From CAZJYI01 sp964550025 (lineage in GTDB: Bacteria > Verrucomicrobiota > Kiritimatiellia > UBA8416 > CAYOBW01), in assembly GCA_964550025.1 (NCBI GenBank), contig CAZJYI010000007.1, forward strand, positions 62,001-126,000: 64,000 nt of DNA, in the 5' to 3' direction. Shown here piece by piece: positions 1-6,795 of this stretch; the first letter of the stretch is position 1; each line of letters starts with the position of its first letter. The notes under the pieces were generated by a model. That model was not told the DNA's origin, made no database searches, and was given only the letters and a program-made list of their open reading frames with translations. Position numbers and translations under genes: made by a program.

Positions 1-2
1 AG

Positions 3-848
3 ACCATCGGCGAGCTTGTTGCTGCCGTCGCCTCAAAGACGGCGGACAGCGAAGAAACGCGGTGGTCTTCGCTCGTCCCGCTCCAGCCCGGCGGTTCGCG
101 GCGGCCGCTCTTCCTCGTCCACACGACTCCCGGGGATATTCTCGGCTACGGAAACCTTGTCCACCATCTGGGCCCCGATCAGCCCTGTTACGGTCTCCAA
201 TCCCTGGGTCTGCACGATCCGGAACAGGCCCACGGGAGCATCGAAGAGATGGCCGCGTACTACGTGGACCTGATCCTAAGCGTCCAGCCCGAAGGGCCCT
301 ACGTGCTCGGCGGTTGGTGCTACGGCGGCATCGTTGCCGTCGAAATGGCCAGGCTGCTGATGGCAAAAGGGCACGAGATAGGCCTTCTGGCCCTGATCGA
401 GACCTGGGCGGAAAAGCCGAGCCTCCGACACGTGCGCTACTACCTCGACCGCGTGCGGGCCGTGTTGGCAATGGGGATTCCACGCACCTTCCGCTATGTC
501 CGCGCAAAGGTCTCCCACGCACTGGCGCGCCGCGCCGAAACAGACGCCGAAGTGCTGGTCGTGGATCTCGAGTATGGAGACCTCAAGAACCGCAAGCACG
601 TGCTGAAGACCAACACTGAGGCCGTCGAGCGCTACCGCACGACGCCCTATCCGGGCCGCGTGACCCTCTTCAACATCGAGGATGCCGGCGACGGCATCAT
701 ACCGGACCCGAATGCCGGCTGGTCCACGCTGGCCGCCGAAATCGAGTGCCACCCGATCGCGTCCTCGCACACCGACATCCTCCAGGAGCCGCAGGTGAAA
801 AACCTCGCCGGAGAGATTCGGACCTGCCTGAACCACAACAGGCTATAA
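3..848 (+). CDS. Thioesterase domain at the end of a carrier-protein enzyme (NRPS/PKS type), 5' partial
   Basis: The open frame enters from the left edge, so the start is missing; 281 residues are visible. The first residues (TIGELVAAVA) look like the end of a carrier-protein domain. A type I thioesterase domain of the alpha/beta-hydrolase fold follows: PLFLVHTTPGD, a GPDQPCYGLQ segment and the nucleophile elbow GGWCYGG. Most family members have Ser in GWSxGG; here it is Cys. The C-terminal SSHTDILQEPQV supplies the usual catalytic His. Such domains release an acyl or peptidyl chain from the phosphopantetheine arm. The enzyme is probably the last module of a synthetase or an acyl-ligase/carrier/thioesterase protein; the upstream domains would decide which. 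It ends well before the next genes and nothing links it to them. Confidence 0.8.
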   Translation, partial: TIGELVAAVASKTADSEETRWSSLVPLQPGGSRRPLFLVHTTPGDILGYGNLVHHLGPDQPCYGLQSLGLHDPEQAHGSIEEMAAYYVDLILSVQPEGPYVLGGWCYGGIVAVEMARLLMAKGHEIGLLALIETWAEKPSLRHVRYYLDRVRAVLAMGIPRTFRYVRAKVSHALARRAETDAEVLVVDLEYGDLKNRKHVLKTNTEAVERYRTTPYPGRVTLFNIEDAGDGIIPDPNAGWSTLAAEIECHPIASSHTDILQEPQVKNLAGEIRTCLNHNRL

Positions 849-854
849 CCGTCG

Positions 855-896
855 GCGTTCTGGCTGTGGTACATCAGCGTCACTAGCCAGGAACGC
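855..896 (+). terminator. Imperfect hairpin after the thioesterase gene
   Basis: Arms at 855-865 and 885-896 pair with one bulged base. They begin 7 bp after the stop codon. The following bases are not T-rich, so this is only a possible terminator. Confidence 0.3.
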
Positions 897-1538
897 TGTT
901 ATGCCACCGCCAGTCTCTTGACGTGGCAAAACCTCCCTGGTCTTCCCGGTCCACGTCCCAGCGGAAGGACGGCCCCTGGCTCGAGCCTGCCCAATCGTCA
1001 ACCGCTATCGTCGCCCGTCATCGTCAACCGACTCTTCCTCTCTCCGGTGGACGATTAGGGACGACGATTACGGATCACGACTCCCTCCGGTCGTTCCGTT
1101 CTCTCTCCACTCGCCAACACCTGGCTGAGGATTCCGCGGGAGCGCAGCTGACGCGGATATCCTCCAGCCGGTCGTTCGCCCCACGATTGGCCACAAAATG
1201 CACAAAACTCACAGAAGGGAGCAACTCTCGGCATGCTCCGATCCAGCCGTCGTCACGGGACCGAGCCGTCTCGCTGCCCGGGCTTTCCCTTTTGTGAATC
1301 TTGTGCCTTCTGTGGTCATCTCTCCCTCTTCTCCCCGCGCGAACGTGTTGGGCTTCCTTCATTCTGCCGGGTCCAGATTAAGGACCGAATGTACCTCAAT
1401 GTCTGGTCGGCTGTGAACTATCAATATGTCATGAGGGCGCAGCCAGAGAGAAGCGATACAATCAACATGCCTGCTACAACTCTAGTCATTCTTGAAAGCC
1501 CAACGCTTCCACTAACGGGCAACGGCACGCCGTACCGT
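897..1538. other. Gene-free stretch of about 640 bp
   Basis: I see no convincing coding region or RNA gene here. The short open frames lack recognisable domains and ribosome-binding sites. The stretch contains one member of the dispersed inverted-repeat family (1189-1319). Confidence 0.5.
1189..1319. repeat. Dispersed inverted-repeat element, copy A
   Basis: The left arm at 1189-1220 (GGCCACAAAATGCACAAAA, then CACAGAAGGGA) is an imperfect reverse complement of the right arm at 1284-1319 (TTTGTGAATCTTGTGCCTTC, then TGTGGTCATC). Related arms occur near 37487, 42251 and 60449. Confidence 0.7.
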
Positions 1539-1844
1539 TCAGTGTTGGGGCTTCGCATCTTCTCTCAGTACATTGTTGTAAGAGGGCTCACGGTGCGGAC
1601 CGTCAAGTTCGTGTCGAAGAAGAGGAACAGCTCGTAGGGTTGCGGAGTCGTGTAGGCCCAGACGGGACCGGAGTCGATACTCCCCGTGTACTGTGGCGGC
1701 CCGAAGAATGCGCATTTCGGCTTCCCGTGCGGGGGCACGTGTGTTCTGGGCCTGAACCGGGTCAGACAACTCGGGGGACGCGCACCCGAGTGCCAACGCC
1801 AGCACAGCCACGAGCACAGCTAGGCCAGGCACTCTGTTCTTCAT
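1539..1844 (-). CDS. Possible small lipoprotein
   Basis: This is a 101-residue frame with a lipoprotein-type leader: basic MKNR, hydrophobic core LAVLVAVLALAL and a lipobox-like LALGC. A purine-rich Shine-Dalgarno-like stretch (GGAGACGGGAG) lies directly before the ATG. The mature part (about 80 residues) has no recognisable domain and is Arg/His/Pro-rich, which is common for chance frames in GC-rich DNA. It stands alone. The leader and ribosome-binding site argue for a real gene, while the rest could be a decayed or very small secreted protein. Confidence 0.4.
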   Translation of the reverse strand: MKNRVPGLAVLVAVLALALGCASPELSDPVQAQNTRAPAREAEMRILRAATVHGEYRLRSRLGLHDSATLRAVPLLRHELDGPHREPSYNNVLREDAKPQH

Positions 1845-1962
1845 TCTCCCGTCTCCATGACGCTAGCTTGGGGCCCCAATGTGCTGAATCACAGGCAGAA
1901 ATGGGCGCGTCCGCGCGGCCATTTCTGTACCGTGCATTCTCTTGTTCGCAGAAACGGCTGAC

Positions 1963-2214
1963 CTAGACAGCGTGGAGCTTCTCGGTCAGCCACTCTCGAA
2001 CAAGTTCCGTATCGTCCACACCCCGGGACTCGGCGGCGCGGCGGAGCGCTGCCGCATCGTCGGAAGGGAGAACGATCCGCAGCTCGTTTTTGCTTCCGCG
2101 GTCGAATACGGGAGTCTTGACTTCTTCGAGTTCATCCTCGAACTCGGTCAAGTCATGCGTGTCCCAGAAGCGTGCAAGTTCGGCTACGGAGTCGGTCTGT
2201 GGGATCTTGCTCAT
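1963..2214 (-). CDS. CopG-type antitoxin of a BrnT-like toxin-antitoxin pair
   Basis: The 83-residue protein has the layout of CopG-family antitoxins (PF12441 type). The N-terminal ELARFWDTHDLTEF segment is typical of antitoxins that pair with BrnT/RelE-fold toxins. The C-terminal part has a short strand (ELRIVLP) and a helical pair (AAALRRAAESRG, then DTELVREWLTEKL) resembling a ribbon-helix-helix DNA-binding unit. It is predicted to neutralise the toxin and to repress the operon. Its ATG overlaps the toxin stop codon as ATGA, so translation is coupled. The toxin-first gene order is the one known for brnTA. Confidence 0.85.
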   Translation of the reverse strand: MSKIPQTDSVAELARFWDTHDLTEFEDELEEVKTPVFDRGSKNELRIVLPSDDAAALRRAAESRGVDDTELVREWLTEKLHAV

Positions 2215-2495
2215 CGGTTTCTGGATTGGTTGAGTCGTTTCTTCTCACTGTCGGTCATGGCACGAGCCGTGACCGGATAACCTCTGTCATCGGGGAACTG
2301 GATCACAACGCAGAACAGATAGCGTCCCGCTCCAGTCTGCCCGAGTACGTAGTACACGGGGTTTGCTCCCTCGGTCTTGCCGCGCAATACGAGCGGATTG
2401 CCGAAGCAGACCTGTTCCACCTCGCGCGGTTGCACACCGTGTGCAGCGATGTGCTCGACCCGGTCATGCGGCCAGATCAGTTCCTTGATCGTCAT
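2211..2495 (-). CDS. BrnT-like ribonuclease toxin
   Basis: The 94-residue protein matches the BrnT/RelE-fold toxin pattern. IKELIWPHDRVEHIAAHGV corresponds to the usual W-x2-x-K-x2-x-x-x-HGV opening. A YYVLGQTGAGRYLFCVV strand pair and the ARAMTDSEKKRL ending (the family's R-x2-T-x2-E) follow. BrnT toxins are ribosome-independent ribonucleases that block translation. The gene is first in the pair. A promoter-like sequence with two operator-like repeats abuts the start so closely that the transcript may be leaderless. Confidence 0.82.
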   Translation of the reverse strand: MTIKELIWPHDRVEHIAAHGVQPREVEQVCFGNPLVLRGKTEGANPVYYVLGQTGAGRYLFCVVIQFPDDRGYPVTARAMTDSEKKRLNQSRNR

Positions 2496-2501
2496 GTGGA
2501 T

Positions 2502-2530
2502 ATACTACGCGCCGGACACGCCGGACGCAA
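2502..2530 (-). promoter_or_regulatory. Candidate promoter and operator of the toxin-antitoxin operon
   Basis: On the minus strand a -35-like TTGCGT (2530-2525), a 17-bp spacer and a -10-like TAGTAT (2507-2502) lie just before the toxin ATG at 2495. The predicted start of transcription falls at about the ATG itself. Two direct GCCGGAC repeats (plus-strand 2511-2517 and 2520-2526, period 9 bp) lie in and next to the spacer, a good place for antitoxin binding. Confidence 0.45.
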
Positions 2531-2874
2531 GCTGTTGTCCTGTTGATCCTCACTGCGAACGAATAGTATTAGCCGCCTCGACTTCCACAATACAGCAACG
2601 GCAGCTTTGCGGGTGGATTTGGGCCGGGGGCGGGGTGTATTGCGGTGCTGCGTCCCCTTTCGAGCGGCCGTTTCCACGCGGCGAAAACCACCACTGCGCT
2701 GAAGGGATGATGATAGGTCTTGCTGTGCGGGTTGTGAAGCAGTTTTCGACAGACCCGCGGTGCGGCGGTTGGCCGGGAGGCGCAGTAAAACGGGCCTTTT
2801 CCGACTTCCGGGTCGGAGTACACCCTGACCGTGTCCGTGCAAAGTCGGGAAGAATGACCACCCTCTCCCCCCGG
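2531..2874. other. Intergenic region between toxin-antitoxin pair and exopolysaccharide control region
   Basis: No gene is supported. Overlapping frames on both strands lack domains and ribosome-binding sites. One further dyad with 6-bp arms and a 6-bp spacer (TCCGAC...GTCGGA, near 2800-2817) shares the geometry but not the sequence of the enhancer sites downstream. Confidence 0.4.
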
Positions 2875-2892
2875 GTGTTCACTTCCGAACAA
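2875..2892 (+). promoter_or_regulatory. Enhancer-type dyad 1 upstream of exopolysaccharide promoter
   Basis: GTGTTCACTTCCGAACAA has 6-bp arms and a 6-bp spacer. It closely resembles the site at 36194-36211 (GTGTTCACATGCGAACAC). Its centre (2883.5) is 20 bp, about two helical turns, from that of the next dyad. Confidence 0.6.
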
Positions 2893-2894
2893 CC

Positions 2895-2912
2895 CTGTCC
2901 AAATGCGGACAG
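2895..2912 (+). promoter_or_regulatory. Enhancer-type dyad 2 upstream of exopolysaccharide promoter
   Basis: CTGTCCAAATGCGGACAG is a perfect dyad with 6-bp arms and a 6-bp spacer. Its centre (2903.5) lies 98.5 bp upstream of the first G of the -24 element at 3002. The same distance is found at the two promoters near 36 kb. Confidence 0.65.
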
Positions 2913-3000
2913 CGCAGACAGCGTGTAAACCTGCACAGAAGAGCTTGTTACGCAGCGTAAGGCCATAGATGGCAATGGCTTATGTAGTTCCCGCCGAGAC

Positions 3001-3016
3001 TGGTACGCATTCTGCG
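3001..3016 (+). promoter_or_regulatory. Sigma-54-type (-24/-12) promoter of the exopolysaccharide operon
   Basis: TGGTACGCATTCTGCG fits the sigma-54 consensus TGGCACG-N4-TTGCW: GG at 3002-3003, exactly 10 bp, then GC at 3014-3015. Transcription would start near 3026, giving a leader of about 205 nt before the first gene. A strong Shine-Dalgarno sequence AGGAGGG (3219-3225) precedes the ATG at 3233. Confidence 0.65.
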
Positions 3017-3232
3017 AACGAGATAATGCGCCTTTTTTGGGGGGGTATAGAGATGAATTGGCCTGTCAGGGGCAACGGGGGCACCTGCTCGGGTGCGGTA
3101 GAACGCTCCGGGCGAGTCCGGACTACCTCGGTTTGGAGCATACGCGGCGCCTTTCCAATGCGGCCTATCATCCACCTTCCCCCAGTGGCGGCCGTCCGCC
3201 GTCGAAGAGCGGGCGGTCAGGAGGGTTGAAAT

Positions 3233-4477
3233 ATGCAGACAATACACATACCGCGGCGTTTCGTGCTCGATTCCTGGGGAGGAACCGAGACCGTCATCCT
3301 GGAAACATGCCGCCGGCTGCCGTCACACGGGGTCGACTGCAAGGTCTTCTGCCCGGCTACCCTCAGCCGACCGGGGCCTGACGACATCACCGGGGTCCCC
3401 GTTGACCGGTTCCCCTACTTCTACCCGTACCTGGGACTAACACCCGACGCGCGCTCCGCCATGGACCTGAAGGGCGGCAATCTCTTTTCCGTAGCGCTGT
3501 ACCGCCACCTGATACGCGAGCCGGCGCTCGACCTGGTCCATCTGCACACCGGCAAGCGGCTGGGCGGCATCGGACGGACGGTCGCGCGCAAGCGGAACAT
3601 CCCCTACGTGATCAGCATTCACGGCGGGATGATTGACGTGCCAGCCGAAGAGGCTGCCACGTGGACGGCCCCGACGGCGGGAACGCTGGAGTGGGGCAAG
3701 GTACTCGGAATGCTCGTCGGGTCGCGCCGGGTCCTGGATGACGCCGACGCCATCATCTGCGTGGACAGCAACGAAACGGAGAAGATGCAGCAACGCTATC
3801 CTCGGAAGCGTGTCGAGTTCCTGCCCAACGGCGTGGATCCCGCGCCCTACCGCAAAGGTGACGGCGCTCGTTTCCGGGACGAGCACGGCATTCCCCCGGA
3901 GCAGAAGATCGTGTTGAACGTCAGCCGCATCGATCCGCAGAAGAACCAGCGCCTGGCGGTCGAGGTGCTCGGGCGGCTGCGTGCTGACGGGGAGAACGTG
4001 AAGCTCGTGCTCATCGGTCCCGTCACCAACGCCGGCTATCACGCGTCGCTCGAAGCCGACATCCGCGACAAGGGCCTGGGCGAACACGTCCTGCTGATCC
4101 CCGGGCTTCCCCCCGGCTCCCAGTCTCTCTACGACGCCTATGCCGCCGCCGACGCGTTCCTCCTGACCTCGGTGCATGAACCGTTCGGCATTGTCATCCT
4201 CGAGGCCTGGGCATCGGGCACTCCCGTGGCCGCCGCTTCCGTCGGGGGCGTACCCGCCTTCACCCACGACGGACGGGACATCCTGCGTTTCGAAAGCAAC
4301 GATGCCGCCGCGGCAACCGAACAGGTCCAGACCATTCTGCGCGCCCCGCAGACAGCGGCCGCACTTGTCGAGGCGGCGGGCCGGCTCGTGGAAGAGAAAT
4401 ACCACTGGAACACCATCACGGGACAGCTCGCGCAACTCTACGAGGACCTCATTGCACTCCGGAGGCCTGCATCGTGA
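3233..4477 (+). CDS. GT4-family glycosyltransferase
   Basis: The 414-residue protein has the two-domain GT-B fold of retaining GT4 enzymes. The N-terminal acceptor half contains LDSWGGTETVILETCRRL, a typical opening, and ISIHGGM. The donor half begins near NVSRIDPQKNQ and carries the E-x7-E signature EPFGIVILE (about residues 316-324). It is predicted to transfer a sugar from a nucleotide-sugar to a lipid-linked repeat unit at the inner face of the membrane. It is the first gene of the operon, with Shine-Dalgarno AGGAGGG 7 bp before the ATG. Its stop overlaps the next start (GTGA). Donor and acceptor cannot be read from the sequence. Confidence 0.88.
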   Translation: MQTIHIPRRFVLDSWGGTETVILETCRRLPSHGVDCKVFCPATLSRPGPDDITGVPVDRFPYFYPYLGLTPDARSAMDLKGGNLFSVALYRHLIREPALDLVHLHTGKRLGGIGRTVARKRNIPYVISIHGGMIDVPAEEAATWTAPTAGTLEWGKVLGMLVGSRRVLDDADAIICVDSNETEKMQQRYPRKRVEFLPNGVDPAPYRKGDGARFRDEHGIPPEQKIVLNVSRIDPQKNQRLAVEVLGRLRADGENVKLVLIGPVTNAGYHASLEADIRDKGLGEHVLLIPGLPPGSQSLYDAYAAADAFLLTSVHEPFGIVILEAWASGTPVAAASVGGVPAFTHDGRDILRFESNDAAAATEQVQTILRAPQTAAALVEAAGRLVEEKYHWNTITGQLAQLYEDLIALRRPAS

Positions 4478-5649
4478 GAATCCTGTTCGTCAACACCTAC
4501 TGCGGGAAGTTCGGCGGCGTCGAGCAGAACATCGCCGACGTGGCTGCCGGACTGCGCGAGCGGGGGCACCATTGCTCTCTTGTCTACACCCGCGAAACCG
4601 AGAAGCACGCCGACGCCTACAGGCGCGTCTTCGACGATACGACCCGCGGCGGCCGCGGGGAATCACTGACCGCAACGATTGAGAAGCACTTGCAGGACGA
4701 GGCCTGGGACGCGGTCTACGTCCACAAGCTCGAATCCGTCGCCCCACTCCTGCCGCTCAAGGACTCCGCTCGCATGGTGCGCATGATCCACGACCACGAC
4801 GAATGCTGCCCGCGCCGTCACAAGTACTTCGCCTTCTCGAACCGCATCTGCACGCACCCGGTCGGCTGGCGCTGCTGGGCCGATCTGGCTTTCATAGAAC
4901 GCGACCGCGGTTGTCCGCTGGGAATGCGCCTGAACAGCCTGGCAGCCCACGGACGCGAGCTCGCGCGCAACAGGGAGCTGTTCGATCAGTTCCTCGTGGG
5001 CAGCCGGTTCATGCGGGACGAACTGGCCATGAACGGATTCGCTCCCGACCGCATCCGCTGTTTGCCGCCGTGCGTCAGGCTTCCGCAACGTACCCCCTCC
5101 GCCGTTCCGGCGAACAACGAATTGCTCTTCGTGGGTCAGCTCATCAAGGGAAAGGGCGTCGACCTGCTGCTGGATGCCGTTGCGCAACTAGCCGTGCCCT
5201 TTCACCTCACGGTCGCCGGCGACGGCAACGCGCGCGAGGCGCTTGAGCAACGTGCCGCCGAGCTCGAACTGGGGTCGTCCGTGACCTTTGCGGGCTGGGT
5301 GCCGCGCGAGGAGCTGGACACGCTCTACGACCGCTGCCGCGTCCTGGCCGTGCCGTCGCGCTGGGCAGAGCCCTTCGGCATGATCGGCCTGGAGGCCATG
5401 CACCGCGGCCGCCCCGTGGTCGGCTTCGCCGTGGGAGGCATCCCCGACTGGCTCGCGGACGGCGTGAACGGCTATGCCGTTCCCGAGCGCGACACCGGGA
5501 GATTCGCAGAGGCCGTTGCCGCGCTGCTCAGCGACATCGACCTGGCCCGCTCCATGGGACGACGGGGACGCGAGAGGCTCGAAGACGCCTTTTCGTTCGA
5601 GCGATACCTGGACCGACTGGAAGAAGTGTTCGGCGGGGAAGGACTGTGA
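4474..5649 (+). CDS. GT4-family glycosyltransferase
   Basis: The 391-residue GT-B enzyme starts at a GTG that overlaps the previous stop by 4 bp, so translation is coupled. The N-terminus has NTYCGKFGGVEQNIADVA, the nucleotide-binding-fold opening of this family. A Cys-rich stretch (HDHDECCPRRHKYF, then CTHPVGWRCW) resembles the extended acceptor domain of some exopolysaccharide glycosyltransferases. The donor half has FVGQLIKGKGVDLL and the E-x7-E motif EPFGMIGLE (about residues 299-307). It probably adds one sugar of the repeat unit. Confidence 0.87.
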   Translation: MRILFVNTYCGKFGGVEQNIADVAAGLRERGHHCSLVYTRETEKHADAYRRVFDDTTRGGRGESLTATIEKHLQDEAWDAVYVHKLESVAPLLPLKDSARMVRMIHDHDECCPRRHKYFAFSNRICTHPVGWRCWADLAFIERDRGCPLGMRLNSLAAHGRELARNRELFDQFLVGSRFMRDELAMNGFAPDRIRCLPPCVRLPQRTPSAVPANNELLFVGQLIKGKGVDLLLDAVAQLAVPFHLTVAGDGNAREALEQRAAELELGSSVTFAGWVPREELDTLYDRCRVLAVPSRWAEPFGMIGLEAMHRGRPVVGFAVGGIPDWLADGVNGYAVPERDTGRFAEAVAALLSDIDLARSMGRRGRERLEDAFSFERYLDRLEEVFGGEGL

Positions 5650-5652
5650 CCC

Positions 5653-6795
5653 ATGAAGGTAGGCATACCCACGTACGGCTGCGACGGAGGCAAATCGGGC
5701 ATCAGCCGCTACGTCATCGAACTGACCAAGGCGATGGCGGCACAGCGCGGCAACGACGCGATCGAAGTGCTGGCTCTGCCCGAAGAAAGGGGCATCTTCG
5801 TGACACCGGACGTGGATATCGACGAGATCTGCCCGCCCGGCGTCGCTGCCGCCCCGCCGCGCAACATCCTCTGGCATCTCACCACGCTGCCGCGCGTCGT
5901 GCGCGAACGGCGCTACGACGTACTGTTCTGCCCGGCCGGAAACCGGCGCCTCCCGTGGCGCGTATGCTGCCCGACCGTCGGGACGATCCATGACTTCTCG
6001 TGGCTGCACATGAGCGGGAAGTACGACCGCCTTCGCACGCTTTATCTCACGAAGGTTCTGCCGCGCATGATGAGCCGCCTCAGCTTCGCCATCACGGTCA
6101 GCGAGAGTTCCAGGCGCGACATCGTAGCAAACACGACGCTGCCCGCGGAACGCGTCCGCGTCATCCCTATCGCCATGGACCACACCATCTACAACGGGGA
6201 CACCAAGGCTGATCCCGACGTCCTCGCCAGGCACAACATCAACGGCGAGTACATCCTCTATGTCTCCCGCCTCGAACACCCCGGCAAGAACCATCAGACC
6301 CTCATCCGCGCGTTCGAGAAACTGTGCGCCACGCGGGACTTCGACGGGACGTTGGTCCTGGCCGGCGGGGACTTCCTCGGCGCGCAGGCCGTGCACCGGC
6401 TCATTGAGGAGAGCCCGGCACGGGACCGTATCCAACGGCTCGGTTTTGTCGACACCGGCGATCTGCCCGCCCTGTTCGCTGGGGCTTCCGTGTTCGCGTT
6501 CCCCTCGCTGTACGAGGGCTTCGGAATCCCGGTGCTGGAGGCGATGGCGTGCGGTGTTCCCGTCGTCGCGTCGAACTGTTCGTCGCTACCCGAGGTCGGT
6601 GGGGACGCGGTGTCATACTTCGATCCCACCGATGCCGACGCGCTGTGCCGGGAGCTCAGCGCGCTGCTGACCGACGCCGACTTGCGACAACGGCGGTCCG
6701 CGGCCGGCATCGCCCGCGCGGCAACGTTCTCGTGGGAGCGTACGGCACGTCAAACATGGGACGTTCTGCGTACCGTCTATGGAGAGGCATCATGA
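5653..6795 (+). CDS. GT4-family glycosyltransferase
   Basis: The 380-residue GT4 enzyme resembles the WbaZ/MtfB mannosyltransferase-like group, with GGKSGISRYVIELTKAM near the start, HDFSWLHMSGKY, then YVSRLEHPGKNHQTLIRAF. The E-x7-E motif is EGFGIPVLE (about residues 288-296). It lies 3 bp after the previous gene and its end overlaps the next start by 4 bp. It is one of three consecutive GT4 genes, so the repeat unit should contain several sugars. Its substrate is unknown. Confidence 0.87.
   Translation: MKVGIPTYGCDGGKSGISRYVIELTKAMAAQRGNDAIEVLALPEERGIFVTPDVDIDEICPPGVAAAPPRNILWHLTTLPRVVRERRYDVLFCPAGNRRLPWRVCCPTVGTIHDFSWLHMSGKYDRLRTLYLTKVLPRMMSRLSFAITVSESSRRDIVANTTLPAERVRVIPIAMDHTIYNGDTKADPDVLARHNINGEYILYVSRLEHPGKNHQTLIRAFEKLCATRDFDGTLVLAGGDFLGAQAVHRLIEESPARDRIQRLGFVDTGDLPALFAGASVFAFPSLYEGFGIPVLEAMACGVPVVASNCSSLPEVGGDAVSYFDPTDADALCRELSALLTDADLRQRRSAAGIARAATFSWERTARQTWDVLRTVYGEAS

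Noticed and set aside
923..1416. Several frames of 70-134 residues in the first gene-free stretch
   Set aside because: They overlap the inverted-repeat element, lack ribosome-binding sites and show no domain or signal.
1916..1932. Sigma-54-like CGGTACAGAAATGGCC before the possible lipoprotein (minus strand)
   Set aside because: The -12 half is poor, and no enhancer-type dyad occurs 98 bp upstream (around 2030).
2377..2975. Overlapping frames of 107-183 residues on both strands before the exopolysaccharide promoter
   Set aside because: They run through the enhancer dyads and have no recognisable features.
3212..3222. GGCGGTCAGGA resembling the ops element (GGCGGTAG) of RfaH-controlled polysaccharide operons
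   Set aside because: The key TAG part does not match, and the site overlaps the ribosome-binding region.
5188..6435. 415-residue minus-strand frame over two glycosyltransferase genes
   Set aside because: It is an antisense shadow in GC-rich coding DNA, without domains or a ribosome-binding site.
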